Source of the DNA: an uncultured Pelagibacteraceae bacterium
Lineage (GTDB): Bacteria > Pseudomonadota > Alphaproteobacteria > Pelagibacterales > Pelagibacteraceae
DNA: 64,000 nucleotides
Direction: 5' to 3'
NCBI GenBank assembly: GCA_902571015.1
Contig: CACGAC010000004.1
Location: 17,013 to 81,012 of the forward strand
Shown here: in pieces, positions 32,976 through 42,545 of the stretch
Numbering within the stretch: position 1 is the first letter of the stretch
How the letters are laid out: the number at the start of each line of letters is the position of its first letter
Made by a program: the position numbers and the translations under genes
The notes under the pieces: generated by a model
Told to the model about the DNA's origin: nothing
The model's database searches: none
Seen by the model: the letters and a program-made list of their open reading frames with translations, nothing else

Positions 32976-33751
32976 TGAATAGTTTTAATTTTAAATCATT
33001 AGCAAGTCATCATAAAAAAAATTTAACTGTCAAAAATGCTCCTTATGGTCATTGTTCAACAAATAATTTTTTTCCAGATAATATAATAAATAACATTGCA
33101 TCGTCTTTTAAATTTCCAGAAACTGTCAGTTCAACTTCTGATCCTTTGTTTCAAAAAACAAAACGTTCACTTAGTAATTATAACTTATTTCCAATTGAAA
33201 TTAAAAAAACAATTGATTATCTCAATTCTCAAAGTTTTATTAATATTCTTGAGGAAAAATTTGATATTAAAAATCTCGTTCCTGACTCCTCTCTATTTGG
33301 TGGTGGTATGCACGAAAGCAGAAATGGAGGATATTTAAAGATACACTCAGATTTCGTTTATATTAGAAATAGAAAACTTAAAAGAATGTTGAATTTATTA
33401 GTTTATTTGAATGATGGCTGGAATGAGAATTGGGGTGGAGCAATCGAATTATGGGACCAAAAGATGAAAAATAATTTTTTAAAGATTTATCCAAAAATAA
33501 ATCATGCTCTTATTTTTAGAACAGATACTGAGTCTAATCATGGGTTTCCAGATCCGATTAATTGTCCTAGAGACAAAAGCAGAAAATCGTTAGCTTTATA
33601 CTATTATATTCATGATAATTCTTTATTTAAAAGAACAAAATATTATTACGCGAGATGGAAAAGAAGGCCAGGAATTGAAGAGCCAAAATTTGGCGATAAC
33701 AGAAATTTTATCGAAAGATTTAAAAATAATTTTTTATTTAGATTTAAATAA
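32975..33751 (+). CDS. 2OG-Fe(II) oxygenase (prolyl-hydroxylase type)
   Basis: 258 aa. Iron motif LKIHSDFVY (His and Asp) near residue 125 and the distal His with the 2OG Arg in SNHGFPDPINCPRDKSRKSLALYYYI near 190-212, with LNLLVYLNDGW between, are the prolyl-4-hydroxylase-like jelly-roll. ATG shares its A with the DUF2237 stop (TAATG). Members hydroxylate proline or other residues, sometimes on sugar-modifying or ribosomal targets. The C-terminal KRTKYYYARWKRRPG is basic. Confidence 0.87.
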   Translation: MNSFNFKSLASHHKKNLTVKNAPYGHCSTNNFFPDNIINNIASSFKFPETVSSTSDPLFQKTKRSLSNYNLFPIEIKKTIDYLNSQSFINILEEKFDIKNLVPDSSLFGGGMHESRNGGYLKIHSDFVYIRNRKLKRMLNLLVYLNDGWNENWGGAIELWDQKMKNNFLKIYPKINHALIFRTDTESNHGFPDPINCPRDKSRKSLALYYYIHDNSLFKRTKYYYARWKRRPGIEEPKFGDNRNFIERFKNNFLFRFK

Positions 33752-33796
33752 ATTAAATATTCCATATTAAGATCTTTAGTAAAATGAATTTGACTT

Positions 33797-33961
33797 ATGG
33801 GTGAAGATATTTTATCAGTTATATATCTTTTATTAGTAATTGCGCTTGTCTTTCCAGGTTTTTATTATGCAAATAAAAATAAAAAAATTTTTTTAAAAAA
33901 TCTTATTATTTGGCTAGGTATTATTGGAATAGTAATAATTTTTGCTAATTTTCTAAAATAG
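33797..33961 (+). CDS. 54-aa two-helix membrane protein
   Basis: Not in the track. MGEDILSVIYLLLVIALVFPGFYYA is one helix, NKNKKIFLKN a basic loop, and LIIWLGIIGIVIIFANFL the second. Same design as the 54-aa protein at 13567 and similar to short conserved alphaproteobacterial inner-membrane proteins, but not recognised. It follows the oxygenase by 45 nt and stops 4 nt before the ETF:QO 3' end. Confidence 0.55.
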   Translation: MGEDILSVIYLLLVIALVFPGFYYANKNKKIFLKNLIIWLGIIGIVIIFANFLK

Positions 33962-33965
33962 CTAA

Positions 33966-35585
33966 TTACATATTTCCATACTTTGGTCCACCACCTCCTT
34001 CAGGGGTAACCCAAATTATATTTTGAGAAGGTTCTTTAATATCGCAAGTTTTACAATGAATACAGTTTTGAGCGTTAATAACAAATTTGTTTATATCATT
34101 CTCTTTTTGAACCTCGTAAACTCCTGCTGGGCAATATCTTTGTGCTGGTTCATCATATTTCTCAAGAGTATATTTTATTGGTAAATCTTTATCTTTTAGT
34201 TTTAAGTGCACTGGCTGATTATCCTCGTGGTTAGTTCCGGTCAAATAAACTGAGCTTGTTTTATCAAAAGTAATAACATTGTCTGGTTTAGGATAATCAA
34301 TTTTTGGCATTTTATCTGCAGGTTTTAAGGTTTCATGGTCAGAATGCTTATGCCTTAATGTGAATGGAAGTTTTCCTCTAAATAAAATTTGATCAATTCC
34401 TGTAAAAATTATTCCTAAAATTAATCCCCAGCTAAAACTTGGTTTTACATTTCTTGCTTGATACAGTTCTTTATATAACCAGCTTTTTTTAAACATTTCC
34501 TCGAATAATGATAAATCTTTTTTAGACTGGATGTGTTCGTTAATAGCCTCTGCTGCTATAATTCCGCTTTTCATAGCAGTATGAGAACCTTTTATTTTTG
34601 GCATGTTTAATGTTCCCGCATCACATCCAATAAGTAATGCACCTGGCATAAACATTTTAGGTAAACTTTGAATACCACCTTCAATTAAAGCTCTAGCCCC
34701 GTATGAAATTCTTTTTCCGCCCTCTATTATCTTTTTTATTGACGGATGTGTTTTAAATCTTTGAAACTCATCAAAAGGAGAAAGATGAGGATTTTGATAG
34801 TCTAAACCTATGACATATCCTAAAAAAACTTGTTTATTTTCAGCATGATAAATAAAACTCCCACCATAAGTTTTATTATCTAAAGGCCATCCAGCTGTAT
34901 GCATTACTAATCCCTCTTCATGATTTTTTTCATTAATTTCCCAAATTTCTTTAAATCCGATACCGTATTGTTGAGGATCTTTATCTTTATTAAGATTAAA
35001 TTTTTTAATCAATTGTTTTCCTAAATGACCCCGACAACCCTCAGCAAAAACTGTAACCTTACCTATTAGCTCAATACCTGGTTCAAAACTATCTTTTTTG
35101 TTTCCTTGTTTATCTATTCCCATGTCCTGAGTGGCTACACCTTTAACAGAACCATCGTCATTGAATAAAATCTCACTTGCAGGAAATCCTGGAAATATCT
35201 CTACTCCAAGTGCTTCTGCTTGCTCAGCTAGCCATCTACATAAATTTGCAAGGCTTATAATATAATTTTTATGATTTTTTTGAACAGCAGGTAACAACCA
35301 AGTAGGCCAATTTAAAGATTTTGTTTTTCCTAAGAATAAAAATTTTTCCTTAGAAACTTTTGTTTTTATTGGTGGATTTAAATCCTTCCAATTTGGAATT
35401 AACTCGTCTAGTGCTCTAGTTTCAAAAACATTTCCACTTAAAATATGCGCACCGATCTCTGATGCTTTCTCCAAAACGCAAATATTTAAATTTGAATTTA
35501 ATTGTTTTAGTTTAATAGCAGTTGTTAATCCTGATGGTCCTCCACCAACAATTACAACATCATATTCCATTGACTCTCTGGACAT
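33966..35585 (-). CDS. Electron transfer flavoprotein-ubiquinone oxidoreductase
   Basis: 539 aa. The FAD Rossmann GGGPSGLTTAIKLKQL is near residue 13. The C-terminal ferredoxin part has YCPAGVYE and QNCIHCKTCDIKEPSQNIIWVTPEGGGGP, giving the four Cys for one 4Fe-4S cluster. It passes electrons from reduced ETF to ubiquinone at the inner membrane. It is the last gene of a DMGDH-etfB-etfA-ETF:QO operon, so the whole route from dimethylglycine to quinone is encoded together. Confidence 0.96.
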   Translation of the reverse strand: MSRESMEYDVVIVGGGPSGLTTAIKLKQLNSNLNICVLEKASEIGAHILSGNVFETRALDELIPNWKDLNPPIKTKVSKEKFLFLGKTKSLNWPTWLLPAVQKNHKNYIISLANLCRWLAEQAEALGVEIFPGFPASEILFNDDGSVKGVATQDMGIDKQGNKKDSFEPGIELIGKVTVFAEGCRGHLGKQLIKKFNLNKDKDPQQYGIGFKEIWEINEKNHEEGLVMHTAGWPLDNKTYGGSFIYHAENKQVFLGYVIGLDYQNPHLSPFDEFQRFKTHPSIKKIIEGGKRISYGARALIEGGIQSLPKMFMPGALLIGCDAGTLNMPKIKGSHTAMKSGIIAAEAINEHIQSKKDLSLFEEMFKKSWLYKELYQARNVKPSFSWGLILGIIFTGIDQILFRGKLPFTLRHKHSDHETLKPADKMPKIDYPKPDNVITFDKTSSVYLTGTNHEDNQPVHLKLKDKDLPIKYTLEKYDEPAQRYCPAGVYEVQKENDINKFVINAQNCIHCKTCDIKEPSQNIIWVTPEGGGGPKYGNM

Positions 35586-35606
35586 ATTAATTTCTTACAG
35601 ATTATA

Positions 35607-36560
35607 TTATTTTTGTATAGTGTTTAATTTGTTCAGTTCCTCAATAAATTGAGGTACCGCTTCAAAAAGATCAGCCTCTAGACCATAGTCTGCAACACTA
35701 AAAATTGGAGCCTCACCATCTTTATTGATTGCGACAATCACCTTGCTTTCTTTCATTCCAGCTAAATGTTGTATTGCACCAGAAATCCCAATGGCAATAT
35801 ATAAATCTGGGACTACAACTTTTCCAGTTTGACCCACTTGATGATCATTACTTATATATCCAGCATCAACAGCTGCTCTTGATGCTCCAATAGCAGCATT
35901 TAATTTATCAGCAACAGAAGTAATTAATTTAAAATTATCTCCACTCTGCATTCCTCTTCCTCCAGAAACAACTACCCTTGCAGTTCCAAGTTCTGGTCTA
36001 TCTGACTTAATTTCCTCTCTTTTTACAAATTTTGTATTATTAAATTCTTCACTTGGTTCAACTTTTTCAATCTGCGCAGATCCACCTGAACTCTCACATG
36101 GATCAAATGAGGTTGGTCTAATAGTAATGCATTTTTTTGGATCTTTGCTTTTTACAGTTGCAAACGCATTCCCAGCATAAATAGGTCTTAAAAACGTATC
36201 TGCAGAAATAACTTTAATAATATCACTGACTTGAGAAGTATCTAAAGAAGCTGCGATTCTTGGCATCAAATTTTTACCAAAAGTATTCGCTGAACAGACA
36301 ACATGAGAGTAACTTTCTGCCAATTTCACAATTACTGGAGCAAAATTTTCTGCTACAAAGTTTTCGTAATGAGCAGCCTCTACTTGAATCACTTTTTTGA
36401 CTAATGGTAACTCTGATAATTTTTTTGCTGCATCTCCACAATTACTACCAATAATTACAGCATGAAGATCTGTATCCATTTGAGAAGCTGCTGTTACAGC
36501 ATTAAGTGTAAATGGTTTTAGTTCTTTGTTATTATGTTCTGCAATTAATAAAACTGACAT
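35607..36560 (-). CDS. etfA: Electron transfer flavoprotein alpha subunit
   Basis: 317 aa. The C-terminal FAD domain has VVSGGRGMQSGDNF near 200 and GASRAAVDAGYISNDHQVGQTG near 230, the ETF-alpha signature, followed by YIAIGISGAIQHLAGMK. It holds FAD at the interface with EtfB and shuttles electrons to ETF:QO. Start overlaps the etfB stop by one base. Confidence 0.97.
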   Translation of the reverse strand: MSVLLIAEHNNKELKPFTLNAVTAASQMDTDLHAVIIGSNCGDAAKKLSELPLVKKVIQVEAAHYENFVAENFAPVIVKLAESYSHVVCSANTFGKNLMPRIAASLDTSQVSDIIKVISADTFLRPIYAGNAFATVKSKDPKKCITIRPTSFDPCESSGGSAQIEKVEPSEEFNNTKFVKREEIKSDRPELGTARVVVSGGRGMQSGDNFKLITSVADKLNAAIGASRAAVDAGYISNDHQVGQTGKVVVPDLYIAIGISGAIQHLAGMKESKVIVAINKDGEAPIFSVADYGLEADLFEAVPQFIEELNKLNTIQK

Positions 36561-37309
36561 TATATTACTTTAGCCTCATTTTTTAATTTTTGCACTAGCT
36601 CAGCCACACTTTTTACTTTTATTCCTGCTTTTCTTTTTGGTGGCTCTTCAACCTTAATTTGCTCGATTCTTGGTGATGTATCTACTCCTAAATCTGACGC
36701 ATTTATCTGCTCAATAGGTTTTTTTTTAGCTTTCATAATGTTTGGTAAAGATGCATATCTAGGTTCATTAAGTCTTAAATCACAAGTTACAATTGCAGGA
36801 ATATTGATCTCTATTGTCTCTAATCCTTCGTCAATCTCTCTCGTAACTTCAAGTTTTTTATCTTTAATCTCAATCTTGGAGGCAAATGTTGCTTGAGGCC
36901 AATTTAATAAAGCACTTAACATTTGACCTGTTTGATTACAATCATCATCAATTGCTTGTTTTCCCATAAAAACTAAATCTGGTTTTTCCTTTTCAACAAT
37001 TTTTTGTAATAATTTGGAAACGGCTAAAGGTTCTAAAATTCCATCAGCTTTAATAAGAATGCCTCTATCAGCTCCAACCGCTAATGCTTTACGAACAGTT
37101 TCTTGAGCTTTCTCTTCTCCAACACTTACTGCAACTACCTCGGTCGCTTTTCCTGACTCTTTAATTTTTACCGCCTCCTCAATCGCATTATCATCTGGTG
37201 GATTGGTAGACATCTTAACATTTTCAGTTACTACACCAGTGTTATCCTCTTTAACTCTGACTTGAACATTGTAATCAATTACTCTTTTTACTGCGACCAA
37301 AATTTTCAT
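36560..37309 (-). CDS. etfB: Electron transfer flavoprotein beta subunit
   Basis: 249 aa. [20 protein letters not shown] at the start, [16 protein letters not shown] near 37, and [29 protein letters not shown] near 117 form the ETF-beta AMP-binding domain. The docking loop for partner dehydrogenases lies near 190 ([17 protein letters not shown]). Overlaps DMGDH and EtfA genes by one base each, a marked coupling. Confidence 0.97.
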   Translation of the reverse strand: MKILVAVKRVIDYNVQVRVKEDNTGVVTENVKMSTNPPDDNAIEEAVKIKESGKATEVVAVSVGEEKAQETVRKALAVGADRGILIKADGILEPLAVSKLLQKIVEKEKPDLVFMGKQAIDDDCNQTGQMLSALLNWPQATFASKIEIKDKKLEVTREIDEGLETIEINIPAIVTCDLRLNEPRYASLPNIMKAKKKPIEQINASDLGVDTSPRIEQIKVEEPPKRKAGIKVKSVAELVQKLKNEAKVI

Positions 37310-39741
37310 TAGGCTCTCAATAGTTTGTTTTCAGCATCGTATGGACTTTCTTCTACTATTGTAGCCTCATACATTTTTCCAAGAATATCAACTTTAAGTT
37401 TTTCTCCAATATTTGCTAAATCAGGTTTCACCATGGCTAAGGCAATAGATTTATCTAATCTAAATCCATATTCCCCTCCTGTTGCTCGCCCAACGACTTT
37501 GTCATCTTTATAAATTGGATTGTTACCTAAAACATCTGAGTCTGTTGTGTCATGAACCTCTAGTGTTACTAATTTATTATCAAAACCCTTTTCTCTCCAT
37601 TTGTTTAGTGCATCAAGTCCTATGAAATTACCCTTATTTGGATGAATAAATCTGTCTAGGCCAGACTCATAAGGTGAATACTCAATTGATAGTTCAGTTC
37701 CCACAAGTTTATAAGATTTTTCTACTCTTAAACTATTCATCGCTCTGATGCCAAAAGGTTTAAGACCGAGATCCTTACCTGCTTCCATTAATTTATCAAA
37801 AATATGGTTTTGATATTCAATTGGGTGATGTAATTCCCAACCAAGTTCACCAACAAAATTTACCCTCATAGCATTTACTGGAGCATATCCAACATTAACA
37901 TTTTTTGCAGTTAACCATTTAAAGTTTTCATTTGAAAAATCATCAGTAGAAACTTTTTGCATAAGTTCTCTTGCTTTTGGACCTGCCACAACAAGTACAC
38001 CTGTACTATTTGTTAAGTCCTCAAATATAACTGAACCATCAGTTGGCATCCATTTTTGAATCCAATCATGGTCTAATCTCAAATTTGCTCCAGCTGAAAC
38101 TAAATAATAACTATTTTCAGCTTCTTTCATAATTGTAAACTCAGAGTGAACACCACCTTTAGTATTAAGCGCATGACACAAATTAATTCTTCCGATTTTT
38201 TTTGGAAGTTTGTTAGCAACTAAGTAGTCTAAAAATTCTTCAGCCTTTGGACCTTTTATTCTACATTTTGCAAAGGCTGTCATATCTAAAAGTCCAACAT
38301 TCTTTTTAACGTTTTCACATTCTTTCTTAATTGCATCAAACCATTTTGATCTTCTAAATGACCAATGATCTTTTTGTTCCATGCCATCTGTTGCAAAAAA
38401 GTTTGGTCTTTCCCATCCAAATTTTTGTCCAAAGACAGCACCAAGATTTTTCATTCTTTCATAACAAGGAGATGTTCTTAAAGGTCTAGCAGCTGGTCTT
38501 TCTTCATCAGGATAATGAACAATAAAAACATGACTATAAGCCTCCTCATTTTTTGCTTTGAGATAAGATTTTGTTGCATAATTTCCGTAACGTCTTGGTT
38601 CAACACCAAGCATATCAATCGTCGGTTCACCATCAATAATCCATTCTGCTAATTGCCAGCCCGCTCCACCTGCTGCAGTTATTCCAAAACTATGTCCCTC
38701 ATTAATCCAAAAATTTTTAAGTCCCCATGCTGGACCAACTATAGGATTACCATCTGGTGTGTAACATATTGCACCATTATAAACTTTTTTCACTCCAACT
38801 TCTCCAAATGCTGGAACTCTATGTATTGCTCCTTCGATATGCGGAGCAAGTCTATCTAAATCCTCTTGAAACAATTCATATTCAGAGTCTTTTGAAGGAC
38901 CTTCGACATAACATGCTGGTGCACCATCTTCATATGGTCCTAATATTAATCCACCAGCCTCCTCCCTCATATACCATCTACTATCACTATCTCTTAATAC
39001 TCCCATCTCTGGTAGACCCTCTTTTTTTCTTTTTTGTATTTCTGGATGCGGTTCAGTTACAATATATTGATGTTCAACAGGTATGACTGGAATATCTAAT
39101 CCAACCATTTCGCCAGTTTGTCTTGCAAAATTTCCTGAACATGAAATGACATGTTCACATTCAATTGATCCTTTGTCTGTTTCAACAATCCATCCCTCTT
39201 TAGTTTGTCTCATTGATAACACTGTTGTGTTTCTATAAATCTCAGCTCCTCTGTTCCTAGCACCTGTGGCAAGTGCCTGAGTTAAGTCTGCAGGTTGGAT
39301 GTATCCATCTTCTGGGTGTTGAATCGCTCCAACTAAATCATCAGTATGACAAAGCGGCCAAATTTCTTTTACTTGTTGAGGTGTCAAAAATTTTACATCA
39401 ACACCAATTGTTTTAGCTACACCAGCATATTGATGGTACTCATCCATTCTATCTTTGGTACTAGCTAAACGGATATTTGAAACCACACTGAAACCAACAT
39501 TCTTGCCAGTCTCTTCTTCTAATTTTTTGTAAAGATTTACTGCATATTTGTGAAGTTGACCAACAGAATAACTCATATTAAAAAGAGGTAGCAAGCCTGC
39601 TGCGTGCCAAGTTGAACCTGAGGTTAATTCTTTTCTTTCAACTAAAACAACATCTGACCAACCTTTTTTTGCTAAATGATAAAGAGCGCTTACTCCAACA
39701 ACTCCTCCACCGACTACGACGACTTTTGCTTTAGATTTCAT
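37309..39741 (-). CDS. dmgdh: Dimethylglycine dehydrogenase (DMGDH), FAD plus GcvT domains
   Basis: 810 aa. N-terminal FAD domain with [19 protein letters not shown] and [10 protein letters not shown] near residue 45, where the His takes FAD covalently in mitochondrial DMGDH. The C-terminal half (from about 410) is a GcvT-type THF domain: [24 protein letters not shown] and [16 protein letters not shown]. It removes one methyl from dimethylglycine to methylene-THF and sends electrons to ETF. Sarcosine dehydrogenase is a close alternative; the adjacent ETF chain fits both, and soxBDAG at 54 kb probably handles sarcosine. Confidence 0.9.
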   Translation of the reverse strand: MKSKAKVVVVGGGVVGVSALYHLAKKGWSDVVLVERKELTSGSTWHAAGLLPLFNMSYSVGQLHKYAVNLYKKLEEETGKNVGFSVVSNIRLASTKDRMDEYHQYAGVAKTIGVDVKFLTPQQVKEIWPLCHTDDLVGAIQHPEDGYIQPADLTQALATGARNRGAEIYRNTTVLSMRQTKEGWIVETDKGSIECEHVISCSGNFARQTGEMVGLDIPVIPVEHQYIVTEPHPEIQKRKKEGLPEMGVLRDSDSRWYMREEAGGLILGPYEDGAPACYVEGPSKDSEYELFQEDLDRLAPHIEGAIHRVPAFGEVGVKKVYNGAICYTPDGNPIVGPAWGLKNFWINEGHSFGITAAGGAGWQLAEWIIDGEPTIDMLGVEPRRYGNYATKSYLKAKNEEAYSHVFIVHYPDEERPAARPLRTSPCYERMKNLGAVFGQKFGWERPNFFATDGMEQKDHWSFRRSKWFDAIKKECENVKKNVGLLDMTAFAKCRIKGPKAEEFLDYLVANKLPKKIGRINLCHALNTKGGVHSEFTIMKEAENSYYLVSAGANLRLDHDWIQKWMPTDGSVIFEDLTNSTGVLVVAGPKARELMQKVSTDDFSNENFKWLTAKNVNVGYAPVNAMRVNFVGELGWELHHPIEYQNHIFDKLMEAGKDLGLKPFGIRAMNSLRVEKSYKLVGTELSIEYSPYESGLDRFIHPNKGNFIGLDALNKWREKGFDNKLVTLEVHDTTDSDVLGNNPIYKDDKVVGRATGGEYGFRLDKSIALAMVKPDLANIGEKLKVDILGKMYEATIVEESPYDAENKLLRA

Positions 39742-39797
39742 TAAATGATTCCTACTAAATTTTTATTCATAACGAAACAAAATTGTATTATGGATAA

Positions 39798-40271
39798 TCA
39801 AATTGAACTTCCTAGTGCTATTGGGTTAGAAACCATTGTGGTCAACCAACAATCCTTAAGGGGTCCTTCAGCAGTATATTTTTCCACTTGCCAGTTGAAC
39901 TTATGATAAGTCTTATCTTTATCTAAAATTATCACCTCAAATTGTGCCCATTTGTCACCACCTCCAACCTGTGTAATTGTATGGCTTAAGTGATTTAATA
40001 GCATTTGATATGAGTTGCCTTTAATCATCATTTTGAAATTTGGTAAAGGGCCAGTATTTTTTTTGTTGCTGGGATGCGCAAAATTCCAGGTTTGCTCAAT
40101 ACCACTATCTTTATAATTTAAGTCGTTTTTCTGGAGACCACTTAATTGAATTTCGACAACTTTGGAAGGTTTTATATCACTATTAGGTTTCAGCAATTCA
40201 GCTTTAGTTATTGAAATTGAAAAGAGAAGAATAATAAAGACTCTAAATATTATCTCGAATTTTTTTAACAT
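39798..40271 (-). CDS. DUF4864 secreted protein
   Basis: 157 aa with a signal peptide (to about residue 23, ITKA). PSKVVEIQLSGLQKND near 34, GIEQTWNFAHPSNKKNTGPLPNF near 57 and YQMLLNH near 88 follow the DUF4864 pattern of NTF2-like fold proteins. Periplasmic, function unknown. It is last in a chain of minus-strand genes beginning at 42440. Confidence 0.87.
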   Translation of the reverse strand: MLKKFEIIFRVFIILLFSISITKAELLKPNSDIKPSKVVEIQLSGLQKNDLNYKDSGIEQTWNFAHPSNKKNTGPLPNFKMMIKGNSYQMLLNHLSHTITQVGGGDKWAQFEVIILDKDKTYHKFNWQVEKYTAEGPLKDCWLTTMVSNPIALGSSI

Positions 40272-40286
40272 CTTTTTTTTTAAAAT

Positions 40287-40688
40287 TTAATTAAAGTATT
40301 TCTCGTGCTCTATCTTCGTACATTTATTATCAATGTAAATGATGTCATTTGTCTCAACAATTTTTTTTGCTTCCTCGTTGCTAATGTCTAATTGTAACCA
40401 TAATACTCTTGCATTTATTTTGACAGTTTCTTCTGCAATTGTGACAACTTCATTCGATGGCCTAAACACATCTACTATTTCTACTGGATTATCAATCTCT
40501 GAAATATTTCCAAAAACTTTTTCTCCTAATATTTTTTCTCCTTTCATGGATGGGTTGACAGGATAAACATTAAAACCATTGTCTTGAAGATATTTCATGA
40601 CAATAGATGATGTTTTTGTTAAATCTTTACTTGCGCCTACTAAAGCAATATTTTTATATCTTTTTAAAATTTCTTTTATATTTTCCAT
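40287..40688 (-). CDS. CoA-binding protein (YccU-like)
   Basis: 133 aa. NIALVGASKDLTKTSSIVMKYLQDNGFNVYPVNP near residue 12-45 is a CoA-binding Rossmann domain, and RVLWLQLDISNEEAKKIVE near 92 is the YccU-type ending. It resembles the N-terminal part of acetyl-CoA synthetase (ADP-forming) but is free-standing. It lies 15 nt upstream of the DUF4864 gene. Ligand type (CoA or acyl-CoA) is inferred. Confidence 0.9.
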   Translation of the reverse strand: MENIKEILKRYKNIALVGASKDLTKTSSIVMKYLQDNGFNVYPVNPSMKGEKILGEKVFGNISEIDNPVEIVDVFRPSNEVVTIAEETVKINARVLWLQLDISNEEAKKIVETNDIIYIDNKCTKIEHEKYFN

Positions 40689-40693
40689 TCTAT

Positions 40694-40882
40694 TTACTTT
40701 TTACCCATTATCTTTTCTTCACAAAACTTCTTAGCTTCTTCAATAGTCATTGGTTGATCCAACTTTTGACTACCTGCAATACAAGCATCGATAGATCTTT
40801 TAAAATTATGGTCTCTAAAGGTAAAAATAAAATATATACCAATGATGATTAAGATAATTGTTAGAATATTTTTTACTTTCAC
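40694..40882 (-). CDS. 62-aa membrane-anchored small protein
   Basis: In the track. MKVKNILTIILIIIGIYFIFTF is a signal anchor, followed by RDHNFKRSIDACIAGSQKLDQPMTIEEAKKFCEEKIMGKK, a soluble helix with two Cys (DAC and KFC) likely paired in the periplasm. The Cys pair with this spacing is a common mini-protein plan. The 5' end overlaps the enoyl-CoA hydratase stop by 4 nt (ATGA), indicating coupling. Family unknown. Confidence 0.72.
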   Translation of the reverse strand: MKVKNILTIILIIIGIYFIFTFRDHNFKRSIDACIAGSQKLDQPMTIEEAKKFCEEKIMGKK

Positions 40883-41652
40883 TTATTTCTCCACTTTGGT
40901 TTTCTTTTTTCTAAAAAAGCTGAGATACCTTCTTTTGCATCCATCGCCATCATATTGTATGTCATCATTTGACTGGTATACGAGTATGCTTTTCTCAGTG
41001 GCATTTCTAACTGCTTATAAAAAGCTTGTTTTCCAATTTTGATTGTTAAATTTGATTTTGATGCAATTTTTTTTGCAATTTTCATCGTCTCACTATTTAA
41101 TTTTGATTTTGAAAAATAATCATTAATTAAACCAATTTCCTTCGCGTAATTTGCTTTGATTGGCTCGCCGGTAAGAAGCATTTTCATCATAGGTTTTCTA
41201 TTAATCTTTCTGCTAACTGCAACCATAGGAGTACTACAAAATAATCCAATATTTACTCCTGGTGTTGCAAAAAGTGCATCTTTGGTACTGTAAGCTAAAT
41301 CACAACTAGCAACTAATTGACATCCTGCTGCATAAGCTGCGCCATGAACTTTTGCAATAACAGGTTTTTTACCCTCAACTATTTGAAGCATTAGCTTTGA
41401 ACAAAGATTAAATAATTTTTTATATCTTTCTTTTTTCTTTAAGTCTTTTACTTCTTTTAAATTATGACCTGCGCTAAAACCTTTTCCAGCACCCTCAAGG
41501 ATAATAACTTTTACCTTTTTATCTTTGTCTAATTTTTTTAAAACATTAATTAAATCTTTCAAATTTTTGTAAGATAAAGAGTTATATGTTTTTGGCTCAT
41601 TAATAATAACTCTCGCTATATCTTTATTCTGATTAATGATTTTGATATTCAT
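40879..41652 (-). CDS. Enoyl-CoA hydratase/isomerase family protein
   Basis: 257 aa. Crotonase fold: NEPKTYNSLSYKNLKDL near residue 18, the oxyanion loop LEGAGKGFSAGHNLKEV near 52, and HGAAYAAGCQLVASCDLAYST near 102 with the second amide. GVNIGLFCSTPMVAVSR near 130. The usual catalytic Glu of the hydratases near residue 120-145 is not obvious, so the reaction could be an isomerisation or hydrolysis. Part of the 42440-39798 operon with a CoA-binding protein. Confidence 0.88.
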   Translation of the reverse strand: MNIKIINQNKDIARVIINEPKTYNSLSYKNLKDLINVLKKLDKDKKVKVIILEGAGKGFSAGHNLKEVKDLKKKERYKKLFNLCSKLMLQIVEGKKPVIAKVHGAAYAAGCQLVASCDLAYSTKDALFATPGVNIGLFCSTPMVAVSRKINRKPMMKMLLTGEPIKANYAKEIGLINDYFSKSKLNSETMKIAKKIASKSNLTIKIGKQAFYKQLEMPLRKAYSYTSQMMTYNMMAMDAKEGISAFLEKRKPKWRNK

Positions 41653-41658
41653 TAAAAA

Positions 41659-42033
41659 CTATTTAAGTTTACCGTCTTCTCTCATCTTTGCTCTTATCTT
41701 GGTGGCTGAAATTTTTTGTATTTCCTCAGGTAAAACAATTTCTTCTATTTTATAACCAACACCTCTTCCGTAACAAATGTTTGTAATATTGGGTACTAAC
41801 ATAATTTTAAAACGTCCCTCGAATTCTGGATTAAGTTTATCTTCAATATTTTTTTTTACTGTTTCAAAGTCAAATGGATTATCATCAACACCTTGTACAT
41901 CTCTAATTTGTATGCAAACTTGTTCAGTTTTTTTAATTATTTCTTTAAATAATGTATAGTGACCATCATGAAAGGGCTGCCATCTTCCTAACATCTGTGC
42001 AGTTGGTTTTTTATTGTCCCATTTATAAGACAT
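41659..42033 (-). CDS. Nucleotidyltransferase (HIGH-type adenylyl/cytidylyltransferase-like)
   Basis: 124 aa from ATG at 42033, which overlaps the kinase-like stop (TAATG); the track start at 42066 lies inside that gene. MLGRWQPFHDGH near residue 13 is the HxGH-type nucleotide-binding motif and ISATKIRAKMREDGK near the end is the ISSTxxR-type motif. This is a minimal nucleotidyltransferase, similar to cytidylyltransferase and NMN adenylyltransferase cores. Substrate unknown. The APS-kinase-like partner makes a sulfate- or sugar-activating role possible. Confidence 0.83.
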   Translation of the reverse strand: MSYKWDNKKPTAQMLGRWQPFHDGHYTLFKEIIKKTEQVCIQIRDVQGVDDNPFDFETVKKNIEDKLNPEFEGRFKIMLVPNITNICYGRGVGYKIEEIVLPEEIQKISATKIRAKMREDGKLK

Positions 42034-42440
42034 TATACTATTTCCTTTAATATTTTTGGTGCCCAATTTTTAGCATCTTGAGTGGTAACATGATAGTTAT
42101 ACTTCTCTGGTTTTACGAACATTTTATTAGTATCATCAAACCTACCTTCTTTAATAGTATCGACCCATATAATAAAATCTGCTGGAAACAGCGCTCTTGC
42201 AGCAGGGGTTGGACAAACAAAATCTGCAACAACATGATTACCTTGATCTCTAAACTCTTTTGCTTTTGCCCACATTCTTTTCGCCTGCCTAGTTCTTCCC
42301 TCTGCTGAAAAATCCCAATCATTTGCTTCTTTTCTCACTTCATCAGCATTGAGCCACTTTGCTTTTAATAATGGAACTAATTCAGAGGCTAAAGTCGTTT
42401 TACCTGAGCCTGGCAAACCCATAATTAATATAATCTTCAT
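42033..42440 (-). CDS. APS-kinase-like P-loop kinase
   Basis: 135 aa. Walker A GLPGSGKTT at residues 8-16, LNADEVRKEANDWDFSAEGRTRQAKRM near 30-55 (the APS-kinase DGDxxR...F...R region), and VVADFVCPTPAARALF near 74-90 match adenylylsulfate kinase, shortened at the C terminus. True APS kinases are about 170-200 aa, so this may phosphorylate another nucleotide-linked or small substrate. Overlaps the nucleotidyltransferase. Confidence 0.83.
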   Translation of the reverse strand: MKIILIMGLPGSGKTTLASELVPLLKAKWLNADEVRKEANDWDFSAEGRTRQAKRMWAKAKEFRDQGNHVVADFVCPTPAARALFPADFIIWVDTIKEGRFDDTNKMFVKPEKYNYHVTTQDAKNWAPKILKEIV

Positions 42441-42545
42441 GACTTAAGATAGTTAACAATCCACTCAATTTTAAGCAACAAATATCATTGCGTCATTTGA
42501 TAAAATTCTTTGACAGCTTTTTCAAAAAAGATAATGATCTATAAA

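Noticed and set aside
38757-39086. 109-aa ORF antisense to DMGDH
   Set aside because: His/Leu/Phe-rich shadow with no ribosome site or context.
42510-42545. TTG start of the MTHFR-like ORF given by the track
   Set aside because: The added residues do not belong to the MTHFR fold; TTGACA there looks more like a -35 element.
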